This document shows, in pieces, positions 24,290 through 31,943 of a stretch of 38,969 bases of DNA. The position numbers and the translations under genes are program-made. Origin of the DNA: Microvirga massiliensis (GTDB lineage Bacteria > Pseudomonadota > Alphaproteobacteria > Rhizobiales > Beijerinckiaceae). The notes under the pieces were generated by a model. The model worked only from the letters and a program-made list of their open reading frames with translations. It was not told where the DNA came from and did not search any database. The stretch's first letter is position 1. Each line of letters begins with the position of its first letter. The stretch is from assembly GCF_001006805.1 (NCBI RefSeq), contig NZ_LN811362.1:213625-252593 (forward strand), in the 5' to 3' direction.

Positions 24290-24849
24290 TGAAAGGGCGC
24301 AATCGCTCCCGCTCCCGTTCGCTCACGAGCCTTCCCTACCGGGCTTGTGTCGGCGTGATGCTGCTCAACCAGGACGATCTCGTGTTCGTCGGCCGCCGCA
24401 AATCCGAGGCCGGCGGAGAGCACGTGGCCGACGGCTATGCCTGGCAGATGCCGCAGGGCGGCATCGATCCCGGTGAGGCGCCGCTCGATGCCGCGCTCCG
24501 GGAATTGTACGAGGAAACGAGCGTGCGCTCGGTCCGTCTCCTCGCGGAGGCGCCGGACTGGTATTGCTACGATCTTCCCGCCGTCGTTGCCGGGCGGGCC
24601 TGGCGCGGGCGGTACCGCGGGCAGAGCCAGAAATGGTTCGCCTTCCGGTTCGAAGGCGACGAGAGCGAGATCAACATCCGGGAGCCCGGGGGCGGGCACC
24701 ACAAGCCGGAATTCGACGAGTGGCGATGGGAGCGCATGGAGCGCCTCCCGGAGCTCATCATCCCGTTCAAGCGCGACGTCTATGAGTCGGTCGTCTCGGC
24801 GTTCCACCCCCTCGTGAACGTCTCACAGGATCGCGGCGCCGCAGAATGA
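24289..24849 (+). CDS. rppH: RNA pyrophosphohydrolase (Nudix)
   Basis: RppH removes pyrophosphate from the 5' end of mRNAs and starts their decay. The 186-residue product has PYRACVGVMLLN at the start of the fold, WQMPQGGIDPGE and the Nudix box G-x5-E-x7-REL-x-EE-x-x-V at about residues 60-82. The end WRWERMERLPELIIPFKRDVY is typical of the RppH/NudH group. A GTG lies directly before the ATG, so the start could be one codon earlier. The ATGA overlap with the deacetylase gene indicates coupling. Confidence 0.95.
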   Translation: MKGRNRSRSRSLTSLPYRACVGVMLLNQDDLVFVGRRKSEAGGEHVADGYAWQMPQGGIDPGEAPLDAALRELYEETSVRSVRLLAEAPDWYCYDLPAVVAGRAWRGRYRGQSQKWFAFRFEGDESEINIREPGGGHHKPEFDEWRWERMERLPELIIPFKRDVYESVVSAFHPLVNVSQDRGAAE

Positions 24850-25144
24850 CGGGCGACTTCCGTTTCGTCTGAAGTCATCCACCCTGACACTGCTAGCCGC
24901 AGGCGAAGTGATCCATCCGTCGACGGGTAGATTGCTTCGCCTGCGGCTCGCAAAGACGGAGGAGGACCCAGCGCCTGCTCTCGTTTCCGGCAGTGCTCCT
25001 CGCGTCTTCACGCCCACCCCGTCATTGCGAACGAAGTGAAGCAATCTGCTCATCTCACTGCAATGAAGCGCGCCCATGAGAATGAGCGCGCCTCATCGAA
25101 TGACCGGCAACGCGGGATGCTAGGCCGATCATGTCTTTAAGCCG
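24850..25144. repeat. Dispersed inverted-repeat elements between rppH and a DUF1236 gene
   Basis: A perfect 14-base inverted repeat (AGCCGCAGGCGAAG at 24895-24908 with its complement at 24935-24948) encloses 26 bases. Further on, CGTCATTGCGAACGAAGTGA at about 25020 is a version of a short motif widely dispersed in alphaproteobacterial genomes. A hairpin at 25068-25091 (GCGCGCCCAT/ATGAGCGCGC) has a G-U pair when read on the minus strand and may terminate the leftward DUF1236 gene. Confidence 0.65.
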
Positions 25145-25831
25145 TTACGCCGCGTTGTGGATGACCTCGACGATGCGGCGTGTCTTCGGCTGGATGATGA
25201 CGATGTCGTTTCCGACCACGATGAAACGATAGCCTCGGTAGGCCGGCACGATCTTCACGATCGTTGTGGGAAGCTCATGGAGACGCACGTCTGCCGGGAC
25301 TACGGTGCCCGTGCTGACCGAGAAGCTCACATTGGTGACCGGCTTGACGTCGACCTTAGTGATCGATTGACGGATTTCGGTCTGCTGCTGGGTCGTCAAG
25401 GTGGGCGCAGACGTGCTGCCGGTCGTCTTCGTATCAGCGTGAGTGCTCGTGCTGGTGCCGGAGTGGCGCTGTTCCGCCGTTCCGGATGTCGATCCGCGGT
25501 TCATCGTTCCGGTGGCCGATTGCGAGTTTCGCGGCGCGGTCGCCGAGCCATTCGACTGGGCGGAGCTGCCTTGGCTCTGGGATCCGCTCGGCGCGGCCGC
25601 CGAGCTGCCGGATTGGGACATGCCACTCTGGCCCGACGGGGTTCGGACCCCCGGAGAGGATGTCCCGGACGGGCCGGAATCCATCGAACCCGAACCCGAT
25701 CCCGAACTCATGGACCCGGAGCCCATCGACCCGGAGGAGCCGGATGTTCCGGAACTCGACTGTGCCATGACGCCAGCGACGCTCAGAGACAGCGCGGCTG
25801 CGGCGACAGTGCTGACTAAACCGATACGCAT
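25145..25831 (-). CDS. DUF1236 domain-containing exported protein, Ser/Gly-rich
   Basis: The 228-residue protein has a signal peptide (LVSTVAAAALSLSVAGVMAQ), a long low-complexity region rich in Ser, Gly and Met (about residues 25-140), then a C-terminal DUF1236 domain. That domain starts near QQQTEIRQSITK and ends YRGYRFIVVGNDIVIIQPKTRRIVEVIH. DUF1236 is common in Rhizobiales and of unknown function. The start is fixed by GGAGGT before the ATG at 25831; an upstream in-frame ATG overlaps that binding site. An EcfG-like promoter lies at 25875-25900, so general stress control is likely. Confidence 0.85.
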   Translation of the reverse strand: MRIGLVSTVAAAALSLSVAGVMAQSSSGTSGSSGSMGSGSMSSGSGSGSMDSGPSGTSSPGVRTPSGQSGMSQSGSSAAAPSGSQSQGSSAQSNGSATAPRNSQSATGTMNRGSTSGTAEQRHSGTSTSTHADTKTTGSTSAPTLTTQQQTEIRQSITKVDVKPVTNVSFSVSTGTVVPADVRLHELPTTIVKIVPAYRGYRFIVVGNDIVIIQPKTRRIVEVIHNAA

Positions 25832-25874
25832 GGATACCTCCATTGCTCCGGACGGTTCCCGCCCGGCCGAAGTC

Positions 25875-25900
25875 AACGCGCAGCGGTCGACAGCCGTTCC
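25875..25900 (-). promoter_or_regulatory. EcfG-type general stress promoter
   Basis: On the minus strand GGAAC and CGTT are separated by exactly 17 bases, the consensus of the alphaproteobacterial EcfG sigma factor. It lies about 44 bases before the ATG of the DUF1236 gene. Confidence 0.65.
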
Positions 25901-26130
25901 TCTGCAGTAAAGTAGTGCCGGAGAAGTGATCGCCGATTTTCAAGATGAATAGTAGATGAATAGCTTGGCGGTCTTCGACGGTGGAAAATTCTGAAGTAAT
26001 CGTCGGGCCAAGCGGGCTTCGATCCTGATCGCCTTGGTGAGCGACACCCAGTGAGGTGCACGGACGTGTCACGACCGCAACGAGCCCCGCTCGGGAGCTC
26101 TGCGTTCCGCCCCGGCCGTTCATCGCCATG
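25901..26130. other. Intergenic region between two DUF1236 genes
   Basis: I see no gene here. The stretch is locally AT-rich near 25940-26000. It separates the promoter of one DUF1236 gene from the terminator of the next, both on the minus strand. Confidence 0.5.
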
Positions 26131-26163
26131 CAAAATGGAAGAGCGGCCCTGAGACCGCTCTTC
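26131..26163 (-). terminator. Terminator of the second DUF1236 gene
   Basis: Read on the minus strand, GAAGAGCGG pairs perfectly with CCGCTCTTC around an 8-base loop and is followed by CATTTTG. It lies about 20 bases past the stop codon of the leftward gene at 26185-26595. Confidence 0.75.
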
Positions 26164-26184
26164 GTACCTGCCGCAGACAGGAGC

Positions 26185-26595
26185 TTACCTGATAACCTCG
26201 ACGACGCGCCGAGTGCCCGGCTCGACGATGACGCGTTGGTTGTTCACGACGCCATAGCGGTATTCCGTCTGAACCCCGACGTCCGGAGGAAGTTCATAGA
26301 GCTCTACCGTCCGCGGGAGCGGCTGCCCTACGACGACCTGCTCCTGCACCCGTACCGAGGGCCGCTCCTGCTGGATGACATATTGCCTGACCTGACGGGA
26401 TTGGTCCGCCGTAAGGCCGCCGATGATGGCGCCGGCCGCCCCGCCGACCACGGCTCCCACCGGGCCGCCGACGACCGCGCCGCCGATCGCACCCGTCGTG
26501 GCACCCGCGGCCGCGCCGGCCTCCGATTGCGCAGAAGCCGCGAACGGCATTGCGAATGCCGCGAGACATGTAATAGTAAGAAGACTTTTCCTCAT
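26185..26595 (-). CDS. DUF1236 protein with a glycine-zipper segment
   Basis: The 136-residue protein has a signal peptide (SLLTITCLAAFAMPFAASAQ). A glycine-zipper stretch follows (GATTGAIGGAVVGGPVGAVV and on to GAAGAIIGG, about residues 30-60), which may insert in or span a membrane. The C-terminal DUF1236 domain (QVRQYVIQQERPSVRV, LPRTVELYELPPDVG, TEYRYGVVNNQRVIVEPGTR, VVEVIR) is shared with the gene at 25145-25831. The ATG at 26595 follows GAGATAATCACC. The upstream EcfG-like site and downstream terminator make it a single stress-responsive unit. Function is unknown. Confidence 0.85.
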   Translation of the reverse strand: MRKSLLTITCLAAFAMPFAASAQSEAGAAAGATTGAIGGAVVGGPVGAVVGGAAGAIIGGLTADQSRQVRQYVIQQERPSVRVQEQVVVGQPLPRTVELYELPPDVGVQTEYRYGVVNNQRVIVEPGTRRVVEVIR

Positions 26596-26625
26596 GGTGA
26601 TTATCTCCAAGCTCATCGGCAACAC

Positions 26626-26650
26626 AACGTGCCGAACGGCCAAGCGTTCC
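26626..26650 (-). promoter_or_regulatory. EcfG-type general stress promoter
   Basis: On the minus strand GGAAC and CGTT are separated by 16 bases, a full match to the EcfG consensus. The ATG of the glycine-zipper DUF1236 gene is about 30 bases downstream. Confidence 0.7.
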
Positions 26651-26696
26651 GGCGCCGCCGATAAGCTTTTTTGCAACTGTGCTTGCTGACACTGTG

Positions 26697-26722
26697 GGAA
26701 CTCCCAAGCGTGGCACCGCATT
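26697..26722 (+). promoter_or_regulatory. Possible EcfG-like promoter, one mismatch
   Basis: GGAAC is followed after 17 bases by CATT, one base away from the CGTT consensus, 32 bases before the ATG of the small exported protein. It is tentative, but it has the same layout as the two neighbouring EcfG sites. Confidence 0.35.
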
Positions 26723-26754
26723 GTTTCCCGCAGCGAAGCAATGGAGATTCGACC

Positions 26755-26994
26755 ATGAAGTTTGTGCTTGTTGCTGCCGCATCGCTCTTCGCGACCGTGG
26801 CCTTCGCGCAGGACACGACGGTGATCCATAAGCACGATCCCGGCTCGACCACCGTCATTGAGAAGCGGGATGATCCAGTTGTGATCGAGAAGCGGAAGGT
26901 CGAGACGACGGGCAGCGTCGGCTGCGAGACGACCACGAAGCAGCGCACGGACGCATTCGGCGACACGACGACCAAGAAAAAGATCGAGTGCTGA
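26755..26994 (+). CDS. Small exported hypothetical protein, 79 aa
   Basis: The product has a signal peptide (FVLVAAASLFATVAFAQ) and then a charged, threonine-rich mature part with repeated acidic/basic blocks (TTVIHKHDPGSTTVIEKRDD, VVIEKRKVETTG). It ends in two cysteines (GCETTTK...KKKIEC) that may form a disulfide. GGAG precedes the ATG. It is divergent from the DUF1236 gene and followed by a perfect terminator. No family function is known to me. Confidence 0.75.
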   Translation: MKFVLVAAASLFATVAFAQDTTVIHKHDPGSTTVIEKRDDPVVIEKRKVETTGSVGCETTTKQRTDAFGDTTTKKKIEC

Positions 26995-27023
26995 CTGCGA
27001 TTACCGCTCACGTTCTCGGCGAA

Positions 27024-27060
27024 AACCGCAAAGCGCCAGCAGGCGCTTTGCGGTTCAAGT
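27024..27060 (+). terminator. Strong terminator hairpin after the small exported protein
   Basis: A perfect 14-base-pair stem (AACCGCAAAGCGCC at 27024-27037 with its complement at 27042-27055) has an AGCA loop. It has no long T-run, but the position between convergent genes fits a bidirectional terminator. Confidence 0.8.
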
Positions 27061-27109
27061 GCTCTTTGCTCTCCGGGAAAACTCTCTGTGCAGGATGACC
27101 GGGTGCGCT

Positions 27110-27313
27110 TCAGCGCGTGTCCGGATCCCGACCGCCAGCTGAGCGGTTCTGCTGGTCCTGGTGCTTGCGGTTGAAACGCTCCCGATCCTGCGCGAGACTC
27201 TCCCAGGTTTCCGCCATCTTCATGAGTTGGTCGCGCTGGTCGCCCTGCTCCATCTGCGCAGCGAGGGCTCGGCATTCGGCGGCATGCTGCCGGTATTCCG
27301 ACGCTTTTTTCAT
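27110..27313 (-). CDS. Small hypothetical protein, 67 aa, 'ASEYRQHAAECR' family
   Basis: The product is helical and highly charged: MKKASEYRQHAAECRALAAQ, then MEQGDQRDQLMKMAETWESL, then AQDRERF and a polar tail. Very similar small proteins are frequent in Bradyrhizobium and Methylobacterium relatives and have no assigned function. The ATG at 27313 begins at the conserved family start; an in-frame extension upstream is not needed. Confidence 0.7.
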   Translation of the reverse strand: MKKASEYRQHAAECRALAAQMEQGDQRDQLMKMAETWESLAQDRERFNRKHQDQQNRSAGGRDPDTR

Positions 27314-27438
27314 TGCATTCCCCTGGAACGTTCGAGACTCAAGCACTTGGTGCCCAGAATAGGGCGAATGGGGGAAATGCTCTACTCCCGGGCCGGTCTA
27401 CTCACCGCGCGAAAGCCGGTGGACCGGCGCTCTCGTCG

Positions 27439-28323
27439 TCACTCGCGGCGAAGGGCAATTGCCACGCCGCTCAGGGTGAGCCCGAGAGCCAGGACCTCCT
27501 TGAGGCCCAACAGCTCACCGAGGGCGAACGCGGCGCCCACGACCCCGATGACCGGCGTCAGGAGCGTCGCCATGGAGGCCGTGGTCGGCGGCAATCGCCG
27601 CAAAGCCGCGAACCAACTGAGATAGCAGATGCCCATCGGAACGACCGTCATGTAGGTCATCGCCCCCAAGCCCGCCGGGGTGAGCGCTTCGAAACGTGGC
27701 TCCTCGAAGAGCAGGCCCAGGATGATCATGGGAAAGCAGGCGAGGCCGACTTGCCATGCCGTGAGCGAGATCGGCGGCAGCGGCAACGGTGAACGCAGGG
27801 TCACCGTTCCAAGGGCGAACAGGATCGCAGCCGCGAGGGCGAGCGCGGCGCCCGGCCACCGATCGGATCCGAGCAGGACGTGTGACCCGCCGAAGAGCAC
27901 CGCCAGGCCCGAGATGCCGAGCACCAGCGCTGCGATGCCGCGCAGGCTCGGTCTCGCGCCACGGATCGGCCAAGCAAGGAGCATGGCCCAGATCGGCATC
28001 GTATAGACGAGGAGCGCTCCCTCGCTGACGCTGAGCCACACCATCGCCATGGTCGAGAAACCCATCCAGGCAAAGACGTTCAGCGCCGCTGCCGCGCAGA
28101 GCGGGACGAGAGCTCTCGCCGGGACAGCCAGGGACTGCCGAGAGGCGATTGCGGCAAGGGCTAGCCCCGCGGCCGCGAACGAGCCGGCAACGCCCCGTGC
28201 GAAGAGGGGAGGCCAGTCGCGCAGGACGAGCTTCATGACCGGCCAATTCAGGCCCCAGCCGATCGCCGTGATGAGAACGAAAAGAAGCCCGATCTGACGG
28301 GAGCGGTTGGAGGAGGGAGGCAT
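27439..28323 (-). CDS. EamA/DMT-superfamily transporter
   Basis: The 294-residue inner-membrane protein has about ten hydrophobic helices arranged as two EamA repeats. The first starts LFVLITAIGWGLNWPVMKLVLRDWPPLFARG; the second is near LALAAAILFALGTVTLRS, with the typical late segments LTPVIGVVGAAFALGELLGL and KEVLALGLTLSGVAIAL. The superfamily exports amino acids and other metabolites; the substrate is unknown. An upstream TTG at 28419 is in frame, but the ATG at 28323 gives the family length. Confidence 0.88.
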   Translation of the reverse strand: MPPSSNRSRQIGLLFVLITAIGWGLNWPVMKLVLRDWPPLFARGVAGSFAAAGLALAAIASRQSLAVPARALVPLCAAAALNVFAWMGFSTMAMVWLSVSEGALLVYTMPIWAMLLAWPIRGARPSLRGIAALVLGISGLAVLFGGSHVLLGSDRWPGAALALAAAILFALGTVTLRSPLPLPPISLTAWQVGLACFPMIILGLLFEEPRFEALTPAGLGAMTYMTVVPMGICYLSWFAALRRLPPTTASMATLLTPVIGVVGAAFALGELLGLKEVLALGLTLSGVAIALRRE

Positions 28324-28487
28324 CGGGACGCTGTTGCCGTCTTCTCGGGGAATGGTCAAACGCGGACTCCCTTGGGCACCTATCCTGCGTGTGGAGTGTG
28401 AGACGTTCGGATTCTGCAATGACCGTTCAGCCTGGATTAAGCTGCGTTGCCGTATGGGCGTGCCTGCACTTCCAACGGTTGAGTCAG

Positions 28488-28616
28488 ATGGAAACCTGGA
28501 CGGACGTCCTCTCCTTGGCGCTCGAGCTGATCGCTAGCGGGCCCGTACTGCTGCTGGTCGTGCCGCTCGCCTGGATCGTTGCCGAGAGCATGTGGTCCCG
28601 AGGCGAGCCCGAGTGA
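28488..28616 (+). CDS. Possible small single-helix membrane protein, 42 aa
   Basis: The short frame encodes ELIASGPVLLLVVPLAWIVA, a plausible membrane helix, between a polar start and a charged end. There is no clear ribosome binding site, so it may not be a gene. It lies between the divergent EamA gene and the DUF1622 gene. Confidence 0.3.
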   Translation: METWTDVLSLALELIASGPVLLLVVPLAWIVAESMWSRGEPE

Positions 28617-28756
28617 TGCCCATCGCTGTGGCCGCGTGATCGTGGGCCGGCGCGGGAACACAGCTTCCCGCGGGTGCTGTCGTAGACTCCTCGTGCAAGG
28701 ACATCGAACTCCGCGCGCAGCGTTCCGTTGTGTCTCCGACTCTTCGAGGAGGCACC

Positions 28757-29245
28757 ATGCTTCGCATCGCGGCCGTCGCCTTGTTCGCGCTGATCGGCGC
28801 GTCTGCCTTTGCGCTCGATCTCTCCGCGCAGGGACAGGCCGAGGCGGGACCTCCCCGGGAGATGATCGATGCCGCTCTCGAGTGGATCTCGACCGGGATC
28901 GAGATTGCCGGGGTCGCGATCATCGTGATCGGTGCAGCGGCCGCAACCGTCGTGTTCGTCCACGGCGGGCTCGTGACGGTCGGCTGGCCGGCCGCCTTCC
29001 TCCGCTATCGTGCCAATCTCGGACGGGGCATCCTCCTCGGGCTGGAACTTCTGGTTGCGGCCGACATCATCGGCACGGTCGCGGTGACGCCCTCCTTCGA
29101 AAACCTCGCGATCCTCGGCCTCATCGTCCTGATCCGCACGTTCCTCAGCTTCTCCCTGGAGGTCGAGATCGAGGGACGGTGGCCCTGGCGGCGGGCGGAG
29201 GCCAAAGCCTCGGCGTCTCAGGGCACGGCCGGCGAGCGGTTCTGA
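28757..29245 (+). CDS. DUF1622 family membrane protein
   Basis: The 162-residue protein starts with a signal-like hydrophobic segment (IAAVALFALIGASAFALDL). Three further helices follow: GIEIAGVAIIVIGAAAATVV, LGRGILLGLELLVAADIIGT and LAILGLIVLIRTFLSFSLEV. The last one, with RTFLSFSLEVEIEGRWPWRR, is the hallmark of DUF1622. Function is unknown. AGGAGG lies just before the ATG. It converges with the downstream CDF transporter gene. Confidence 0.88.
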   Translation: MLRIAAVALFALIGASAFALDLSAQGQAEAGPPREMIDAALEWISTGIEIAGVAIIVIGAAAATVVFVHGGLVTVGWPAAFLRYRANLGRGILLGLELLVAADIIGTVAVTPSFENLAILGLIVLIRTFLSFSLEVEIEGRWPWRRAEAKASASQGTAGERF

Positions 29246-29290
29246 TTGCACTGAAGCCAAGGGCAAGCGGTACATCGGCTAGCGATCCGC

Positions 29291-30265
29291 TCACGGGTGG
29301 ACATGCCCGTGCGTGTGAGGTGCATGTGCCCCGGCCATGCGAGAACGCCTCGTCTCGATACATTCTCCGCGCTCCGTCTGAATGGTGGCGTGGCCGAGTC
29401 CGAAGCGCTCGGCCAGGATCGCCTGCAGGCCCTGCAGGGCCGCGTCATGGTCGGCGTCGTCCGCGATCCGTGCGTGCAACGTAATCAGGGGCCGCTCGGG
29501 TGTGAGCGCCCAGAGGTGGATGTGATGAATGTCGACGACACCCGGGACCGCGGAGGTCAGCTCGTGCTTGAGTGCCTCCACGTCGAACTCGTCCGGCGTG
29601 CTCTCCATCAGGACGTGCCAGGATGTTCGTGTGATCTCCCATGCGCTTCGCACGATGAGAAGCGACACGACAACGGAGAGGATCGGATCGATCGGCATCC
29701 ATCCCGTCAGCAGGATGATCCCCGCCGCCACGATCGCGGCGACCGAGCCGAGGAGATCCCCGAGGACGTGGAGCACGGCGCCCCGAATATTGAGATTGCC
29801 GCGATGGCCCGACTTCAGGATCAGGAAGGCGACGACGTTCACCGCGAGGCCGGAGGCCGCGACGGCGAGCATGAGGCTGCCGAGCACCTCGACGGGCCGG
29901 AAGAACCGCGCGATGGCCTCGATCACGATCCAGGCAGCGACCCCTATTAGGGCGGCGCCGTTGATGAAGGCCGCGAGGACCTGAAAACGATGATAGCCGT
30001 AGGATCGCTGCGGGCTCGCTGGCCGGCGGGCGATCCGGGCTGCAAACCACGCCAGGGCCAGGGCGGCCGTGTCGGTCAGCATGTGCCCGGCATCCGCGAT
30101 GAGGGCGAGAGACCCTGACAGGAGGCCCCCCGCCACCTCGGCCACCATGAAGCCGCCGGTCAGGAGCAGGGTCCAGAACAGGCGGCGCTCGTCGCTGATA
30201 TCGTGTGAATGGCTGTGCCCCGCATGACCGGGGCCGGAATGGGAATGGGCCACGCCCGACCTCAT
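29291..30265 (-). CDS. Cation diffusion facilitator (CzcD-like Zn2+/metal exporter)
   Basis: The 324-residue inner-membrane antiporter exports divalent metal ions against protons. It has a His-rich N-terminus (HSHSGPGHAGHSHSHD), six membrane helices and the paired HxxxD metal sites HMLTD near residue 60 and HVLGD near residue 166. A cytosolic ferredoxin-like domain follows (VPGVVDIHHIHLWALTPERP, LGHATIQTE). The C-terminus is again His-rich (HAPHTHGHVHP). This layout is the zinc/CzcD branch. No metal regulator gene is adjacent. Confidence 0.93.
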   Translation of the reverse strand: MRSGVAHSHSGPGHAGHSHSHDISDERRLFWTLLLTGGFMVAEVAGGLLSGSLALIADAGHMLTDTAALALAWFAARIARRPASPQRSYGYHRFQVLAAFINGAALIGVAAWIVIEAIARFFRPVEVLGSLMLAVAASGLAVNVVAFLILKSGHRGNLNIRGAVLHVLGDLLGSVAAIVAAGIILLTGWMPIDPILSVVVSLLIVRSAWEITRTSWHVLMESTPDEFDVEALKHELTSAVPGVVDIHHIHLWALTPERPLITLHARIADDADHDAALQGLQAILAERFGLGHATIQTERGECIETRRSRMAGAHAPHTHGHVHP

Positions 30266-30359
30266 CGCTGCTCATCCGGTCCAACGACGGGTGCCGGCCT
30301 TCGTTCAATCCCGTGAGGCGCTCCGGGCCATTCCGATCAGAACCTGTGGGATTTGTCGG

Positions 30360-30599
30360 TCAGACCTCCGATGCAATGACGTGGAGCTTGCTCACGTCAT
30401 GGTTCATCAGGTCTGCCGGTCGTGCATCCCGCCAGAACATCTCGCATTTGGTCAGGCTCTCCTTGGATTTGTGGGCCAGCCAGACCCTCACCTCGACCTG
30501 CACGACGATCTTCTTCGTGAAGCGCTGGACCCGGTAGCGGATGCGCCCGCTCAAATCGGTTCGCGTCACACGCCATCTCAGTCCCCAGCTGCTCACCAT
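30360..30599 (-). CDS. Hypothetical protein, 79 aa
   Basis: The predicted product is basic and beta-rich: SSWGLRWRVTRTDLSGRIRY, then RVQRFTKKIVVQVEVRVWLA, then CEMFWRDARPADL. GGAGGT lies just before the ATG at 30599, which decides the start against the longer open frame. The Trp/Arg content suggests a compact nucleic-acid or protein-binding fold, but I recognise no family. It borders the decayed region near tRNA-Leu. Confidence 0.55.
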   Translation of the reverse strand: MVSSWGLRWRVTRTDLSGRIRYRVQRFTKKIVVQVEVRVWLAHKSKESLTKCEMFWRDARPADLMNHDVSKLHVIASEV

Positions 30600-30959
30600 C
30601 CCGACCTCCGTCGCCGGCCGCCCGACATGGGTAGGAAATAAGGCACAACACTGGTTCGTCTCCTTCGGTTCTTTCAACAGAGAGCGATCTGCGCTGACAG
30701 TTTTTCTTCGGCTGATGTCGCGGGCCAAAACTGGCCCCCTGCCGGCTTTGGATAGGACGCCCTGGATGAATGATATTCGCCCAAGGAGGTGTTGGTTTTC
30801 GGCTCAGGATCGAGCTCGCCTGACAACACTGAGGACCGGCCCTCGAAAGTGCCCGTAGCGGCCCAGCGGCGACAGCATTCGCACCTGTCGCCGGCACGCA
30901 ACTTTCGAAGTCCCAAACCGCGCTAATTGGCTTCGGACGGATCCATCGTTGCGGGTGGC
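30600..30959. other. Intergenic region, no gene recognised
   Basis: Short frames on both strands lack ribosome binding sites and motifs. The stretch adjoins a pseudogene and lies on the 3' side of tRNA-Leu, a place where integrated elements often leave debris. Confidence 0.4.
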
Positions 30960-31347
30960 CCCGCCACACCGAGGGCAATTTCCGTTTTGGGCTGTGTGGA
31001 TTCGCCAGCCATCCAGTATCTGGACGGTCAGAAACAGCAAGATTCCGCGACGCTCATCGTCAGGCAATCCGCCCGCGTTTCGCCGACCGCCGAGCCACTA
31101 CGGAACATGGACCGTAATGACCGGGACGACCACTCTGACGAGGCCTCCCCGACAGCCAGATGACTGTCGCGAAACGGTTATCGTGAGCGTCTCGACAGGC
31201 AGCTTCGATGTCGGCACGGCTCTTCCATCAGATGCGGACGACGTTCACTATCTACGCGTCGCCCGTGAGCAGATTGGCGAATGCAGCCGTGTCATGCTGG
31301 TTCCAGTGAGTCGCGAAGGCTGTCCCAAAATTACGTAAGTCAGGCAT
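30960..31347 (-). pseudogene. Decayed SgcJ/EcaC-family (NTF2-like, DUF4440-type) gene
   Basis: The ATG at 31347 starts MPDLRNFGTAFATHWNQHD, the usual start of SgcJ/EcaC-type proteins with their W-N-x-H-D box. Translation in the same frame then meets a stop after LLTGDA and another after IVNVVRI, and continues WKSRADIEAAC, in line with the family pattern D-A-x-F-V-N-V-x-G-x-x-W-x-G-R-x-x-I. The C-terminal part (GILLFLTVQILDGWRIHTAQ) is in another frame. Two nonsense mutations and at least one frameshift make it a dead gene. SgcJ-type proteins are NTF2-fold proteins of mostly unknown function. Confidence 0.7.
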
Positions 31348-31673
31348 GATTTGCTTCCAACATTGATCACCTGATCTGTCGGATGGAACGCTTCGTGGAT
31401 GAAATCCGCTCAGGAGGGATTGTATCAGATGATCGACTCGGTGAGATCGCCTCGCGCACTCTTTGTGCCGTTTCGACATTCGGTCTTGTGGGCCGAATGC
31501 CTCGGACCACTCAACCCCGAGGCTCTCCGCATAGCAACAAGGGTGCTCTAGCCGCTCGACAGAACAGGCCGACATTCGGCAGTCACGACTGCCCACGCGT
31601 TGGACGCAGGGGGTAGCCCGTGAACTTCGCGGGAGCCGTCATCGGCTGAAAAATAACAATTTCTTGCGGATAT
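31348..31673. other. Intergenic stretch between the pseudogene and tRNA-Leu
   Basis: No gene or familiar motif is visible. The stretch is on the 3' side of the tRNA and could contain an old attachment site, but no integrase is nearby on this side. Confidence 0.4.
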
Positions 31674-31758
31674 TGGTGCCCCTGGCCGGGATCGAACCAG
31701 CACTCCTTGCGGAACTCGATTTTGAGTCGAGCGCGTCTACCAATTCCGCCACAGGGGC
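31674..31758 (-). tRNA. tRNA-Leu (anticodon CAA)
   Basis: The reverse strand reads GCCCCTGTGGCGGAATTGG at the 5' end. The anticodon stem CTCGA/TCGAG holds the loop CTCAAAA, giving anticodon CAA. A long variable arm follows, then the T arm GCTGGTTCGATCCCGGC and the acceptor strand CAGGGGC (as CCAGGGGCACCA), with encoded CCA. The length is 85 bases. Confidence 0.96.
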
Positions 31759-31943
31759 ATAAGCTGCACCTATCATGGCCCGCGAAAGCCGGTCAACGAA
31801 ACGGCACGCGGAATTTTCAGTCGGTCGGTCAGGGCTCCTCGTGAGAGGCGAGACGATACCGTCCCTTGGCGACTTGCCCGCTTCCCGTTATGGCCTCTGC
31901 TCCTGGCGAAAGTCGCTGTTCCGTTGCGCCGAAGCAGATCACC

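Noticed and set aside
30283..30307. AACG-N16-GTTCA upstream of the CDF transporter, resembling an EcfG site on the minus strand
   Set aside because: The -35 box has a mismatch in its GGAAC core and no other evidence links this exporter to the stress regulon, so I did not list it.
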